Source of the DNA: an uncultured Campylobacter sp.
GTDB lineage: Bacteria; Campylobacterota; Campylobacteria; Campylobacterales; Campylobacteraceae
Direction: 5' to 3'
Length of the DNA: 64,000 nucleotides
Assembly (NCBI RefSeq): GCF_938041645.1
Contig: NZ_CALIST010000033.1
Location: 23,122 to 87,121 of the forward strand
In this document: piece after piece, positions 1 through 9,389 of the stretch
Numbering within the stretch: the first letter of the stretch is position 1
Layout of the letters: each line of letters starts with the position of its first letter
Position numbers and translations under genes: made by a program
Notes under the pieces: generated by a model
What the model was told of the DNA's origin: nothing
Databases searched by the model: none
What the model saw: the letters and a program-made list of their open reading frames with translations, nothing else

Positions 1-294
1 AACAGCGCCATGAAAATATGCGGCAAAGTATCAGGCATATTTTGAAATTTTACAATTTCAAACTAAAATTCCGCCCCATCGCGCAGCTTCGCGCGCCGTC
101 CGCGCCGCCTCACAATCAAACTCTTTTAAAATTTCCGTCCGCACCGCCTCGCGATCAAGCCTCTTTAAAATTTTATGACGCCTTTCGCCCTCGACCGATC
201 CGCTAAATACAAAAGCAAGATCGAGAAGCGCCGATTGCGCAATGCTCGCAATCAAGATCACCGATCGCGCGATACTTACGACCAATCGCCGCGC
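1..294. other. Non-coding stretch downstream of secA
   Basis: This is left-edge sequence after the secA stop. It contains AAATTT-type palindromes and runs of G/C-rich alternating sequence. Open frames here give arginine/alanine-rich low-complexity peptides with no recognisable domain, so I see no gene. Confidence 0.5.
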
Positions 295-2913
295 CTACCT
301 TGCAAAGCCGCCTTTTTTCGGACCGCCCTTGCCGTGGCAGTCTTTGTATTTTTTGCCGCTACCGCAAGGGCAAGGATCGTTGCGCTTAGGCTTTTTGTCG
401 CCAAACTCGTCTGAGCCTTTTAGCTGCGCTTCATTCGTGCTTGCGGCGGCGAGTTCTTTGGCGTTTGAGCTCTCCATGCGCTCCTGCATCGCGCGCTGTT
501 CGGCTTCGATCTCCTCCCTAGATTTAAACTGGATCGAATGCAGCAAGCGGATGCTGTCGGATTTGAGGCGCATTACAAGCTCCATAAAAAGATTGTAGCT
601 CTCCTTTTTATACTCTGTAAGCGGGTCTTTGTGGTTGTAGCCGCGAAGTCCGATGCCCGCTTTTAGGATATCCATCTGATACAGATGCTCCCGCCAGTCA
701 CGATCGACGATCTGCAGATAAAGCATCTTTTCGATACTTTTGCGCTGCTGCGGATCGATCGGCGCCATCTTGTTTTCATACGAAACGGCAAGCGCGCCGA
801 TGATCTTTTCTTTCAGCTCTTTGAAATCATCGACCTTCTCAAGCTCGCTGTTTTCGAGTACCTCGCCCGTTTCTTGAGCGATTTTGGCGACAATCGGGAA
901 TTTATCGATCTCTTTGATATTTACGCCGTCGAAAATTTCAAGCTCCTCAAGCACGCTAGAGATGTACTCCTCGCGGTTTTGGATGATTTTATCTTTCAGA
1001 TCGTAGTCGGGATCCAAAAGCTCGTTGCGATATTTATAGATCGTCTTGCGTTGCTCGTTTGCGACGTCGTCGTATTCTAGGATATTTTTACGCGCTTCAA
1101 AATGCAAGCTCTCGACTTTTTTCTGCGCGTTCTCTACTGCGCGCGAAACCATGCCTGATTCGATATGCTCGCCATCTTTTAGCCCTAAGCGATCCATGAT
1201 ATTTTTAATCTTATCGCTACCGAAAATTCTAAGCAGGTTATCCTCCAAGCTTAAGAAAAATCTACTCTCGCCGGGATCGCCCTGACGTCCGCTTCGACCG
1301 CGGAGCTGATTATCGATACGGCGACTTTCGTGACGCTCGGTACCTAAAATATACAGCCCGCCCAAAGCGCGCACTTCGTCGTCTATGCGGATATCCACGC
1401 CGCGTCCCGCCATATTCGTAGCGATCGTAACTGCGCCCTTTACGCCCGCGTCTTTGATGATCTGCGCCTCGCGCTCGTGATTTTTGGCGTTTAGCACGGA
1501 GTGCGCGATGTTTTCTTTAACCAAAAGCTCGTGCAGCTTCTCGCTCTTTTCAATCGACGCCGTACCCACTAGCACGGGCTGACCTTTAGAATTTAGCCGC
1601 TTGATCTCATTTATGACGGCATCAAATTTCTCGCGCTCGGTTTTGTAGATAAGATCGTTTTGATCCTTTCTGATAACCGGCACATTCGTAGGGATAGAGA
1701 CCACTTCGAGTTTGTAAATTTGAGAAAATTCCGTTGCTTCCGTCTGTGCCGTACCCGTCATACCGGCGAGTTTTTCGTAAAGACGGAAGTAGTTTTGAAA
1801 GGTAATGTCGGCAAGGGTTTGGCTCTCCTCTTGGATCTGCACGCCCTCTTTTGCCTCAAGCGCCTGGTGCAAGCCTTCGCTGAATCTGCGCCCCTCGCTA
1901 AGACGACCCGTAAATTCATCTACGATTATGACCTGTCCGTCGCGCACGACATAGTGCACGTCTTTTTCAAATAGATAATTCGCCTTAAGTGCTTGATCAA
2001 GGTAGTGGCTAAGCACTGCATTTTCAAGGCTATAGAGGTTATCGACGCCAAAAAGCTTCTCGGCTTTTGAGATTCCTGCTTCTGTAATCAAAACGGCGCG
2101 GTTCTTCTCATCTACGGTAAAATCGCCCGTCGCCTTGCCTTTCGGATCTGCAGGCGCCTCGCCGCGGATCATCGCACGCGCCACTTCGTTTGCCTTGACG
2201 TAGCCGTCTAGAGTGCGATTCGTAGGACCTGAGATGATGAGCGGCGTCCTGGCTTCGTCAATTAAAATACTATCAACTTCATCGACGATTACGAAATGAT
2301 GCCCGCGCTGCACCTTTTCATCCGCGCTAAATTTCATATTATCGCGCAGATAGTCAAAGCCAAACTCGTTGTTTGTGCCATAAGTGATGTCGCACGCGTA
2401 TGCAGCCTTGCGCTTGGCGTCATCGTATTCGCCGCCTACGATCACACCGGTACTAAGCCCTAAAAATTCATATAGCTCGCCCATCTGTGCGGCATCGCGC
2501 TTAGCTAGGTAGTCGTTTACGGTTACGACATGCACACCCTTGCCCTCCATCGCATTTAGCACTACCGCCAAAGTCGCTACGAGGGTCTTTCCTTCGCCCG
2601 TTTTCATCTCGGCAATCGCGCCGTCGTTTAGCACCAAACCGCCTATCAGCTGAACGTCGAAGTGGCGCATATTTAGCACTCTTTTGCCCGCCTCTCGCAC
2701 GATAGCAAATACTTCGTTAAGCACGTCATCCGTGCTCTTTTCGCCCGCGCGAACTTGCGCTCTTAACGCTTCAAATTCCGCCTTAAGCGCCGCATCGTCC
2801 ATCGCCGCGTAGTTTTCTTCAAGCGCACTGACCTGTGCTGCGCGCTTGGCGTATTGTTTGACGATCCTATCGTTTTTAGTACCAAAAATCCCGTGGATGA
2901 CCTTTTTAAACAT
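295..2913 (-). CDS. secA: Preprotein translocase ATPase SecA
   Basis: SecA is the motor ATPase of the Sec translocase; it pushes unfolded preproteins through SecYEG at the inner membrane. The 872-residue product has a Walker A motif (MKTGEGKT, about residues 103-110), a Walker B/DEAD-type motif (VDEVDSILIDEARTP), helicase motifs such as TNMAGRGVDIR and QLRGRSGRQGD, and a C-terminal zinc-binding tail with the pattern CPCGSGKKYKDCH. Length is normal for the family. I chose the ATG at 2913 (MFKKVIHGIFG) because an AAGG ribosome-binding site lies just upstream; an upstream in-frame start would add 14 residues with no match to the family. It is divergent from lolA, an arrangement also known in C. 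jejuni. The identification is very secure. Confidence 0.97.
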   Translation of the reverse strand: MFKKVIHGIFGTKNDRIVKQYAKRAAQVSALEENYAAMDDAALKAEFEALRAQVRAGEKSTDDVLNEVFAIVREAGKRVLNMRHFDVQLIGGLVLNDGAIAEMKTGEGKTLVATLAVVLNAMEGKGVHVVTVNDYLAKRDAAQMGELYEFLGLSTGVIVGGEYDDAKRKAAYACDITYGTNNEFGFDYLRDNMKFSADEKVQRGHHFVIVDEVDSILIDEARTPLIISGPTNRTLDGYVKANEVARAMIRGEAPADPKGKATGDFTVDEKNRAVLITEAGISKAEKLFGVDNLYSLENAVLSHYLDQALKANYLFEKDVHYVVRDGQVIIVDEFTGRLSEGRRFSEGLHQALEAKEGVQIQEESQTLADITFQNYFRLYEKLAGMTGTAQTEATEFSQIYKLEVVSIPTNVPVIRKDQNDLIYKTEREKFDAVINEIKRLNSKGQPVLVGTASIEKSEKLHELLVKENIAHSVLNAKNHEREAQIIKDAGVKGAVTIATNMAGRGVDIRIDDEVRALGGLYILGTERHESRRIDNQLRGRSGRQGDPGESRFFLSLEDNLLRIFGSDKIKNIMDRLGLKDGEHIESGMVSRAVENAQKKVESLHFEARKNILEYDDVANEQRKTIYKYRNELLDPDYDLKDKIIQNREEYISSVLEELEIFDGVNIKEIDKFPIVAKIAQETGEVLENSELEKVDDFKELKEKIIGALAVSYENKMAPIDPQQRKSIEKMLYLQIVDRDWREHLYQMDILKAGIGLRGYNHKDPLTEYKKESYNLFMELVMRLKSDSIRLLHSIQFKSREEIEAEQRAMQERMESSNAKELAAASTNEAQLKGSDEFGDKKPKRNDPCPCGSGKKYKDCHGKGGPKKGGFAR

Positions 2914-2994
2914 CTCAAACCTTAGTTTTAAAATTTTAACCGCGCATATTAACATATTTTTAGTTTCTATTTAATTAAATCCTAGAAAAACGGC

Positions 2995-3000
2995 TATAAT
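2995..3000 (+). promoter_or_regulatory. Sigma70 -10 box for lolA
   Basis: TATAAT in a CTATAATACGCGCAA context lies 34 nt before the lolA start. There is no clear -35 box, only T-rich sequence, as is usual for Campylobacter housekeeping promoters. Confidence 0.6.
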
Positions 3001-3033
3001 ACGCGCAAATTTTCAAAAATAAAGGCAAAATTT

Positions 3034-3546
3034 ATGAAAAAAACTCTTATTTCTTTAGCGGCAAGCTGCATTTTTGCATTCGCAAGCGGGATAGAATTTA
3101 ACACTCTGAGCGCAAATTTTTCGCAAACCGTGCAGAGCGACGATGCGAAAATCAGCTACGGCGGCGATTTTAGCGCCACGAAAGAGCACGCCGTATGGCA
3201 TTACAAGACCCCTACGATAAAAAATATATTTTTTAGCTTCACAAAGGTCGTCGTAATCGAGCCCGAACTCGAGCAGGCTATCATCACGAATATCAAAGAA
3301 ACGCCGAATTTAACCGCGATCCTAGCGAACGCGAAACCCAATAAAAACGGCGTTTATGAGGCGAGCTTCGACGACGTAAAATATCTCATCGAGATGAAGG
3401 GTGATCTACCGAGCAAGATCAGCTACACCGACAAAATGGACAATAAGGTCGTCATAAATCTAAGCAACGTCCGTAAAAACGCGCCGGTAAATGAGGCGAT
3501 CTTCAAGCCCTCGATCCCCAAAAACTACGACATCATCACGCAGTAG
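3034..3546 (+). CDS. lolA: LolA-like outer-membrane lipoprotein chaperone
   Basis: Periplasmic carrier that takes lipoproteins from the LolCDE complex to the outer membrane. The 170-residue product starts with a clear signal peptide (MKKTLISLAASCIFAFAS, cleavage around residue 18) followed by a LolA-type beta-sheet domain, including the family-typical opening NFSQTV and the block WHYKTP. The length fits epsilonproteobacterial LolA, which is shorter than the E. coli protein. It has an AAAGG ribosome-binding site, its own TATAAT promoter, and lies divergent to secA. The next gene starts directly after its stop codon, so they are probably co-transcribed. Confidence 0.85.
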   Translation: MKKTLISLAASCIFAFASGIEFNTLSANFSQTVQSDDAKISYGGDFSATKEHAVWHYKTPTIKNIFFSFTKVVVIEPELEQAIITNIKETPNLTAILANAKPNKNGVYEASFDDVKYLIEMKGDLPSKISYTDKMDNKVVINLSNVRKNAPVNEAIFKPSIPKNYDIITQ

Positions 3547-4113
3547 GTGCGCGTGAGGCTACTTTTCGTCTGTCACGGCAACATCTGCCGCTCGCCAATG
3601 GCGCAATCCGTGATGCAAAATTTTATTAATCAAAGCAGCCTAAGTGCGCGCGTGAGCGTGGATTCTGCGGCGACGCACGCCGACGAGATCGGCTCGCCGC
3701 CCTACTACGAAACGCAGCGCGTGCTAAAAGAGCAAAAGGTGCCGCTCGTAGCGCATCGCGCCGTGCAGGTCACGCCCGCAGACTACGAGCGCTACGATCT
3801 GATACTTTGCATGGATGATGAAAATATGCACTCGCTGTGGCGAATTTTTCGCGGCAAGGATATGGCTAAGGTAAAATTTCTTTTGGAATTTAAAGAGGGA
3901 AATTTTACAGACTACACCGCGCTAAATTTTAAAGGCGCGCTAAAACAAGCCAGCTTAAATTTAAAAGGCGCCGGTTCAAATTTAACCGCCTCCGAACGCC
4001 TACAAATCGCCGATCCCTACTACACGCGCGATTTTGAGCGCTGCTACGCAGATATCAAGCGTGGCTGCGAGGGACTTTTGCGATACATTAAAAATTCAGA
4101 CGGAATTTGCTAA
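3547..4113 (+). CDS. Low-molecular-weight protein-tyrosine phosphatase
   Basis: Cytoplasmic phosphatase of the LMW-PTP family. The P-loop CHGNICRS gives the nucleophile Cys9 and Arg15, and the general-acid loop ADPYY lies near the C-terminus. The gene starts at a GTG immediately after the lolA stop; a second GTG two codons on is an alternative, and neither has a strong ribosome-binding site, so translational coupling to lolA is likely. At 188 residues it is about 30 longer than typical members. The extra length sits between the central helices and the DPYY loop (about nt 3886-4000) and is low-complexity, encoded by repeated AAATTTA motifs. Family certain; substrate unknown. Confidence 0.88.
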   Translation: MRVRLLFVCHGNICRSPMAQSVMQNFINQSSLSARVSVDSAATHADEIGSPPYYETQRVLKEQKVPLVAHRAVQVTPADYERYDLILCMDDENMHSLWRIFRGKDMAKVKFLLEFKEGNFTDYTALNFKGALKQASLNLKGAGSNLTASERLQIADPYYTRDFERCYADIKRGCEGLLRYIKNSDGIC

Positions 4114-4178
4114 AATTCGCGATTAAATTTTAGCGTCTTTAAAAAGGCGCGGCTTAAAGTGATAATTCAAGGAAAAAT

Positions 4179-4631
4179 ATGTTTAGGCTTTTGATCGTTC
4201 CATATCTGATAATTGAGGCATTTACGACCTATTATTTCGTAAGCGCAAACGGCTTCGCGGCGTATGCGGTGGAGATCGTCATAAGCGCGATTTTAGGCGG
4301 TTACGTCGTGGCAAATCGCTCGTGGATGGGCTTTTTTAATCTAATGAAAATCTCGCCGAAAGAAATTTTAAGCGGCGTGGGCTTCGTCGTAGGCGGCGTT
4401 TTTCTCATTGCACCTGGCATTTTCGGCGATATTTTGGGCGTTTGCATAATCACTGCGTCGTTTTACTGCGTCACCAGCGATGTGCCTAAATTTAACGCTA
4501 GCAGCGAAAATTCCGAAAAAAGAGAGCGAAAATTTTGGCGACGCAGCCACGCAAGCGACGACGTAATCGACGTAGAGGTGATCGAAGAGAATGAAATCGA
4601 GATTCGAAAAAGCATAGGAGAGGAAAAATGA
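4179..4631 (+). CDS. fxsA: FxsA-family inner-membrane protein
   Basis: FxsA is a small polytopic inner-membrane protein, known in E. coli from its effect on phage exclusion by F; its biochemical role is unknown. The 150-residue product shows the family pattern: an N-terminal membrane segment (LLIVPYLIIEAFTTYYFV), a second segment around residues 25-47, and a third after the conserved G-x-x-LI-x-PG motif (VFLIAPGIFGDILG). The C-terminus is charged and cytoplasmic. It has a good AAGGA ribosome-binding site and its last four bases overlap hemC (ATGA), implying coupling. fxsA directly before hemC is also found in C. jejuni. Confidence 0.85.
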   Translation: MFRLLIVPYLIIEAFTTYYFVSANGFAAYAVEIVISAILGGYVVANRSWMGFFNLMKISPKEILSGVGFVVGGVFLIAPGIFGDILGVCIITASFYCVTSDVPKFNASSENSEKRERKFWRRSHASDDVIDVEVIEENEIEIRKSIGEEK

Positions 4632-5557
4632 AAAATTTGATCATCGCTACGCGCGGCAGCGTGCTTGCGCTGTGGCAGAGCGAGCACATCGCATCGCTGC
4701 TTGAAGCGCATGGCATCCAAGCGCAGCTAAAAAGTATGAAAACTAAAGGCGATAAAATTTTAGACACGCCGCTTGCAAAGATCGGCGGCAAGGGGCTTTT
4801 TACAAAGGAGCTTGAGGAGAGTATGCTTCGCGGCGAAGCACATATCGCCGTGCATAGTCTAAAGGACGTGCCCGTGGAGTTTCCGCAAGGACTCGTGCTA
4901 GCGGCGATCTGTGCGCGCGAGGACGCGCGCGATGCGATGATCAGTGAAAAATACTCTAAATTTGATGAGCTACCTCGCGGCGCAAAAGTCGGCACCACGA
5001 GCCTTCGCCGCAAGATGCAGCTGCTTAGCATGCGACCTGATTTAGAGGTGATCTCCTTGCGCGGCAACGTCCAAACCCGCTTGCGAAAGCTCAAAGACGG
5101 AGAATTCGACGCGATCATCTTAGCGATGGCGGGCATCAACCGATTAAATTTACGCGCCGAAGTTAGACACGTAGCGCCCTTTGAGGTCTCGCAGATGATC
5201 CCTGCGATGGGGCAAGGAGCACTCGGCATCGAGGCGGTGGACGAGCCGCAAATCCTGCGCGCGATAGAATTTCTAAAAGACGAGCGCGCGATTATCGAAA
5301 CGACCGTGGAGCGGGATTTCGTCAGAGTTTTAGAGGGTGGCTGCCAGGTGCCGATCGGCATCAACGCGCGCCTTGACGGCGAAAATATCCATATCAGCGC
5401 GATCGTAGGTCTACCCGACGGCAGCGAAAGCATCCGCCAAAGCATCGTCGCGCAAAAATCGCAATACCGAAGCGTAGGCACGGAGCTCGCGCGCGCTTTT
5501 ATCGAAAAGGGCGCAAAACAGCTTCTCGCGCGCGCTGAGGAGATGGCGAGCCTATAA
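4628..5557 (+). CDS. hemC: Porphobilinogen deaminase (hydroxymethylbilane synthase)
   Basis: Joins four porphobilinogen molecules into hydroxymethylbilane in haem synthesis. The 309-residue product has the N-terminal block IIATRGSVLALWQSEH, the conserved SLKDVPVEFP and ICAREDARDA segments, and the cofactor attachment motif LEGGCQVPIG with the dipyrromethane-binding Cys at residue 239. Length is normal. The start overlaps fxsA by 4 nt, behind an AGGAGAGG ribosome-binding site. hemC normally sits just after proS and fxsA in related genomes; here proS and hemA are about 10-14 kb downstream. The opposite strand is open for over 360 codons, but that is a compositional shadow. Confidence 0.97.
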   Translation: MKNLIIATRGSVLALWQSEHIASLLEAHGIQAQLKSMKTKGDKILDTPLAKIGGKGLFTKELEESMLRGEAHIAVHSLKDVPVEFPQGLVLAAICAREDARDAMISEKYSKFDELPRGAKVGTTSLRRKMQLLSMRPDLEVISLRGNVQTRLRKLKDGEFDAIILAMAGINRLNLRAEVRHVAPFEVSQMIPAMGQGALGIEAVDEPQILRAIEFLKDERAIIETTVERDFVRVLEGGCQVPIGINARLDGENIHISAIVGLPDGSESIRQSIVAQKSQYRSVGTELARAFIEKGAKQLLARAEEMASL

Positions 5558-5651
5558 AAACGAAATTTACGGAGTTTTAAAATTTGCAAAATTTTGAAAT
5601 TTCTAGAATTTATGGACTTTTTAAATTTATAAAATTTCCAAAGGTTAAATT

Positions 5652-6416
5652 TTGAGCTTATTTAGATTTTTTAAAACAGCGGGATTTTCAAAAATTTTTG
5701 CCTCGCTCATACTTTGTGCAAGCTGCGCGTTAAACCTAAACGCGAGCTCTAATGAAGAGCTCGTCCGCTCGCTATTTAGCGACGCAAACTTCGATAAAAA
5801 TCTTTATTTTAAAGGCGAGATGAGAAGCTATTTAAAGCGCAAATTCTACGCGGCGGATAATTATAGCGAAATCACGGTTGCTCCGCTTGGACGCAGCAGC
5901 GAATTTAGCGAGATTTTTCACGTATTTTTGGGCTCTAAAAAGAAGCACTTCGATCTTTACGTCTATACTAAAGAGGACGGGATCTACGCCGTGCGAGTTT
6001 TAGCGCAAACCGCCATTATTGAGGCTATCGTAAGCGAATATGAAAAATTTAGCGAGGCGCAAAAACGCGAATTTGAGCAAAGAACCGATGCAGATACCCT
6101 AAATTTAAAGCTAATCTTAGCGCCCGATAAAGAGCTTATGGAGTTTGGGAAACAAAACTTAGCGGCATTTGAAAAAATTTACGAGCTTTACGCCGGCGGC
6201 GAGTCCGAGCGCGCAAAGGCGGAGATCAAAAGCCTGCATCTCTCTCACGCCGAGACGGAGGGCAAAAGATTTATACTACTTATCGGCGGAATCACCGATA
6301 ATTCCGTGGGCTTTTTGCGGGTGCAAGACGAGGCGGATCTGCCGCAAATGAGTCCTAGCGAGTTTATAATGATAGAAAAAATTGCGCCGAATTGGTATCT
6401 TTTTAAAACCACATAA
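5652..6416 (+). CDS. Exported protein of unknown function
   Basis: A 254-residue protein that I cannot assign to a family. It starts at a TTG preceded by AAGG. The N-terminus is a signal-peptide-like segment (FASLILCASCALNLNAS), so the product is probably periplasmic; CASC could conceivably be a lipobox but is not ideal. The rest is soluble and charged, with a helical middle (about residues 130-190) and a hydrophobic block near RFILLIGGI. It follows hemC by about 95 nt of AAATTT-rich sequence and may be expressed from the hemC transcript. Confidence 0.6.
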   Translation: MSLFRFFKTAGFSKIFASLILCASCALNLNASSNEELVRSLFSDANFDKNLYFKGEMRSYLKRKFYAADNYSEITVAPLGRSSEFSEIFHVFLGSKKKHFDLYVYTKEDGIYAVRVLAQTAIIEAIVSEYEKFSEAQKREFEQRTDADTLNLKLILAPDKELMEFGKQNLAAFEKIYELYAGGESERAKAEIKSLHLSHAETEGKRFILLIGGITDNSVGFLRVQDEADLPQMSPSEFIMIEKIAPNWYLFKTT

Positions 6417-6678
6417 AAAACCCTGCCACAAGCGAGTTTGAAGCTTCGCGGCGATCTAAATTTAAAAGCGTTACCCGCGCCTTAACCACACCGCCGATCA
6501 AAAATCACGCGAATTTTAAATTTAAAAAGACGATCTGTAAATTCCGCACGCCGTAAATTTTTAAAGAATTTTAAAATTTTTTGAAGTCTAAATTTAAACA
6601 AAGCGTCGCCAAAGCACGCCGCGATAAATTTAAACATGGCGGCGAAAGAGGCTTAAACATAGCGCTCAAACGATGCAC

Positions 6679-7718
6679 CTAAAAACGCCGGTCTGGCTTA
6701 GACTTAAACTGCGCAAAGTCCACTCCCGTCGCGTCCAAAACCATCCGCGAATAAAAATAGAGGCTGTAAAATAGCTCATCGTCGTAAAAATGCTCCTCCC
6801 AGCGCTCCTCGTCATTCTCATCGCTCTGCGGCCACAGATATTTTTCCGCAAGCATATCCGAAAAGTTCGCCAGCGGCGCTGCGTGCGAGATCTTATCGGC
6901 ATCATCGCAAATCTCAATCATAAACGCAAAAAATCCACTGAGCCGAGCCGCGATAAAGCCTGCCGCATCATTTTGCCGGCTTTTATCCGCATTTCTATCC
7001 GCCGCGTTCTGATTATTTCCGTCGATTTCGTCTGCCGCGGCGTTTTGATTATTTTTATTCGCGTTTTTGCCCGCAGCCGCCCGCGCCCGCATAAAGATGC
7101 GCGCCAAAAACAGCAGCGCAAAAGGGGTTACGTGCCAAAGCGTACTTTGATGCTCTATCTCGTTAAAAATCTTACTAAGCGCGCCCTGGATAGTTTTGGC
7201 GCCAAATTTCTCTCGCTCGCTCGCATCCAAGTCCTTATCTGCCGCGCTCGCTTTAAATTTACTCGCCTGGCTCGCTTTAAATTTTATCGCCGGCTATCCG
7301 CACTTTTAGATTCTGCCTCGCTGCACTTCGCCGCGTCTGTTTTAAGCTCCGTCTCTCCGCCCTTTTTAAATTTCTCCGCCTCGCTATCTGCCTTTTTAAA
7401 TTTAGACTCACTCTTTTGCGCTAAATTTATGGAATTTTGCGCCGCGCCGCATCTTGCCGCATCCGTAGAATTTTGCCCGCAACCGGGTTCGCTTTTTAAA
7501 TTTTGCCCTGCGCTGGACTCGGTTGTTGAATTTAACACTCTGTCTAAATTTTGCTCGCCGCCCAAGCCGCGCGCCGCATCACAAGCTTCGATTGCCCGCG
7601 CGAGTTTTTCAAAAATTTCAACAAATCCGCTCGCCCTGCCGTAAGCGGTCGTGAGCCTACTCCACGGCACGTCCTGCGCTTTTAAATTTGCGATATATTT
7701 CAAATTTTGCTCATTCAT
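6679..7718 (-). pseudogene. Frameshifted gene, possible immunity-type protein
   Basis: Two consecutive frames look like one gene split by a single-base loss. The first part starts at 7718 (MNEQNLKYIANLKAQDVPWS) and ends at a stop at 7284. The second continues from about 7287 in the -1 frame through a short low-complexity linker (IKFKASQASKFKASAADKD) into FNEIEHQSTLWHVTPFALLFLARIF and a soluble acidic C-terminus ending at 6679. Both ends look folded, while the roughly 90 residues around the junction are a Lys/Ala/Ser/Glu-rich insert encoded by AAATTTAAA repeats. The domain style (WSRLTTAYGRA, EHQSTLWHVTPF) resembles small proteins I associate with toxin-immunity loci, but I cannot name the family. 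It could be a real pseudogene, a phase-variable gene or an assembly error. A TTG at 7230 could start the downstream part alone. Confidence 0.55.
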
Positions 7719-7833
7719 TCGCGCTCCTTGCGGATATTTTTAAATTTAAGCCCACGAGCCGCTAAAATCTGCGCTCTCGGTTCAAATTTAGCCTCTTTCG
7801 CACGCAAATTTAAACCGAGCCCAGGCGCAAATT

Positions 7834-8190
7834 CTACCTCGTAAGCTCCCTACTTTGCTCGATTAGATCCTCAATCTGCTCGCGCGGCACCGTATCAAGG
7901 CAGACGCTAATCCAGTGCTTTTTATTCATATGATAGGCTGCAAAAATTCCTTTTTCGTCACGCAAAATTGCCGCCAAATCGGGCGAAACTTTTAAATTTA
8001 TCACGTCACTTGAGCCAGGAAGTGCGCGACCGAGCTTTTCGTTTGCAAGCCCGCGCATCAAAAGCGCAAACCACTTGCGCTTCCCTCCTGCGTGACGAAA
8101 AACCGCAAAATTCGGATATCCATCCCACAGATACTCGCCATCCGCGCCGTAGCGCTGCTTCATTAGTTTTAGGACGCTGCTGAAGTTCAT
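7834..8190 (-). CDS. MmcQ/YjbR-family protein
   Basis: A 118-residue protein of the MmcQ/YjbR family, a small CyaY-like fold often annotated as DNA-binding, with no firmly established function. The conserved features are the middle strands (DVINLKVSPDLAAILRDEKGIFAAYHMNKKHWISVCLD) and the C-terminal helix motif VPREQIEDLIEQSREL. Its start overlaps the rarA stop by 4 nt (ATGA), so it is the second gene of a rarA-yjbR operon. Nothing unusual is seen in length or sequence. Confidence 0.8.
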   Translation of the reverse strand: MNFSSVLKLMKQRYGADGEYLWDGYPNFAVFRHAGGKRKWFALLMRGLANEKLGRALPGSSDVINLKVSPDLAAILRDEKGIFAAYHMNKKHWISVCLDTVPREQIEDLIEQSRELTR

Positions 8191-9389
8191 TCTCGTTCCT
8201 TAATATCGATGTTTTCTTTGCGCAATCGCGCCAGCCACTCATCCAGCGTCTTTTCAAAGCCGATCCCCTTGCTTTCGTAAAATTTCGCCGCCTCGCTCAT
8301 ATAGGCCTGCTCGACCCAGCCGCCAAAGTCGTGCGGGTATTTGTAGTCTGCGATCTGCTTGTCGGAGTTGATGAGATAGCGCGGCGTAGGCAGCGGAGCG
8401 GCGGAGCGGACGAACTTCAAAGCGGCGTTGATGCCCAAATACGCGGCGTTTGATTTGGGGCTGTGCGCCAGATAGATCGCGCATTGCCCCAAGATAATGC
8501 GAGCCTCGGGGTAGCCGATCTTGCTGACGGCGCTTAGCGTGCTGGCGGCGATATTTAGGGCGTTTGGATTGGCATTGCCGATGTCCTCGCTAGCTAGGAT
8601 CACCATCCTGCGTGCGATGAAATCCGCGCTCTCGCCCGCATCTATCAGCCTCGCGACATAATACAGCGCGGCGTCGGCGTCGCTGCCGCGTAGGCTTTTG
8701 ATCATTGCGCTGGCAAGCTCGTAATGCAGATCGTCGCTGCTAACGCCCGCAGCTACGGCATTTGCACGCAGCGTGCGAAGCGTATCCAGCGTAATGGCAC
8801 TGTCTGCCAAAAGCGCGAATTCCAGCAGATTTAGCATACTCCTTGCATCGCCGCTGCTGGAGTTTAGCAGGTATTTTCGCGCCTCCTCGTCCATCTCAAA
8901 GCCGATCTCGCCCTGCACCCGCGCCAAAAGCGACTCCAAATCCTCATAGCTAAGCGGTTCGAACTCAAAGATCATCGAGCGCGAGCGGATGCCGCTGCTT
9001 AGTACGAACTGCGGATTTTCCGTCGTCGCGCCGATGATGATCGCGGCGTAGTTCTCCATCGGGATGAGCAGCACCTCCTGCTGCGTCTTGCTGAGGCGGT
9101 GGATCTCGTCGATAAAAATGAGCGGCTTGATGAGCGAGCCTGCGTGCGAGGATAGAATTTTGCGGATATCTTCGACCTTCAGGCTCGTGGCGTCAAGCTC
9201 GTAAAAATCGTAATTCAGCTCGCTTGCGATCACGCGCGCCATCGTCGTTTTGCCACTGCCTGCGGCGCCGAAAAATATACTGTGCGGAATGCTGCCTGCG
9301 GCGACGAATTTTTTAAAAACCGCTACGATCTTGCCCTGCCCCGCGATTTGATCAAGGCTTTTGGGGCGAAATTTTAAGCTCAAACTCAT
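8187..9389 (-). CDS. rarA: Replication-associated recombination protein RarA (MgsA)
   Basis: AAA+ ATPase of the clamp-loader family that acts at stalled replication forks with SSB. The 400-residue product carries RPKSLDQIAGQ at the N-terminus, Walker A GAAGSGKTT (residues 41-49), Walker B IFIDEIHRL (91-99) and sensor 1 GATTENPQF (120-128). The C-terminal oligomerisation region includes SEDIGNANPNAL and KFVRSAAPLPTPRYL, all typical of RarA rather than of DnaX or RuvB. It has an AAGG ribosome-binding site and a standard length. It is followed by and overlaps the YjbR-like gene. Confidence 0.95.
   Translation of the reverse strand: MSLSLKFRPKSLDQIAGQGKIVAVFKKFVAAGSIPHSIFFGAAGSGKTTMARVIASELNYDFYELDATSLKVEDIRKILSSHAGSLIKPLIFIDEIHRLSKTQQEVLLIPMENYAAIIIGATTENPQFVLSSGIRSRSMIFEFEPLSYEDLESLLARVQGEIGFEMDEEARKYLLNSSSGDARSMLNLLEFALLADSAITLDTLRTLRANAVAAGVSSDDLHYELASAMIKSLRGSDADAALYYVARLIDAGESADFIARRMVILASEDIGNANPNALNIAASTLSAVSKIGYPEARIILGQCAIYLAHSPKSNAAYLGINAALKFVRSAAPLPTPRYLINSDKQIADYKYPHDFGGWVEQAYMSEAAKFYESKGIGFEKTLDEWLARLRKENIDIKERE

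Noticed and set aside
18..285. Short frames at the left edge
   Set aside because: Arg/Ala-rich shadows in repeat DNA, with no homology evident.
4498..5589. 363-codon open frame antisense to hemC
   Set aside because: It is Ser/Arg-rich without any domain and lies opposite a certain gene; codon bias of hemC keeps this frame open.
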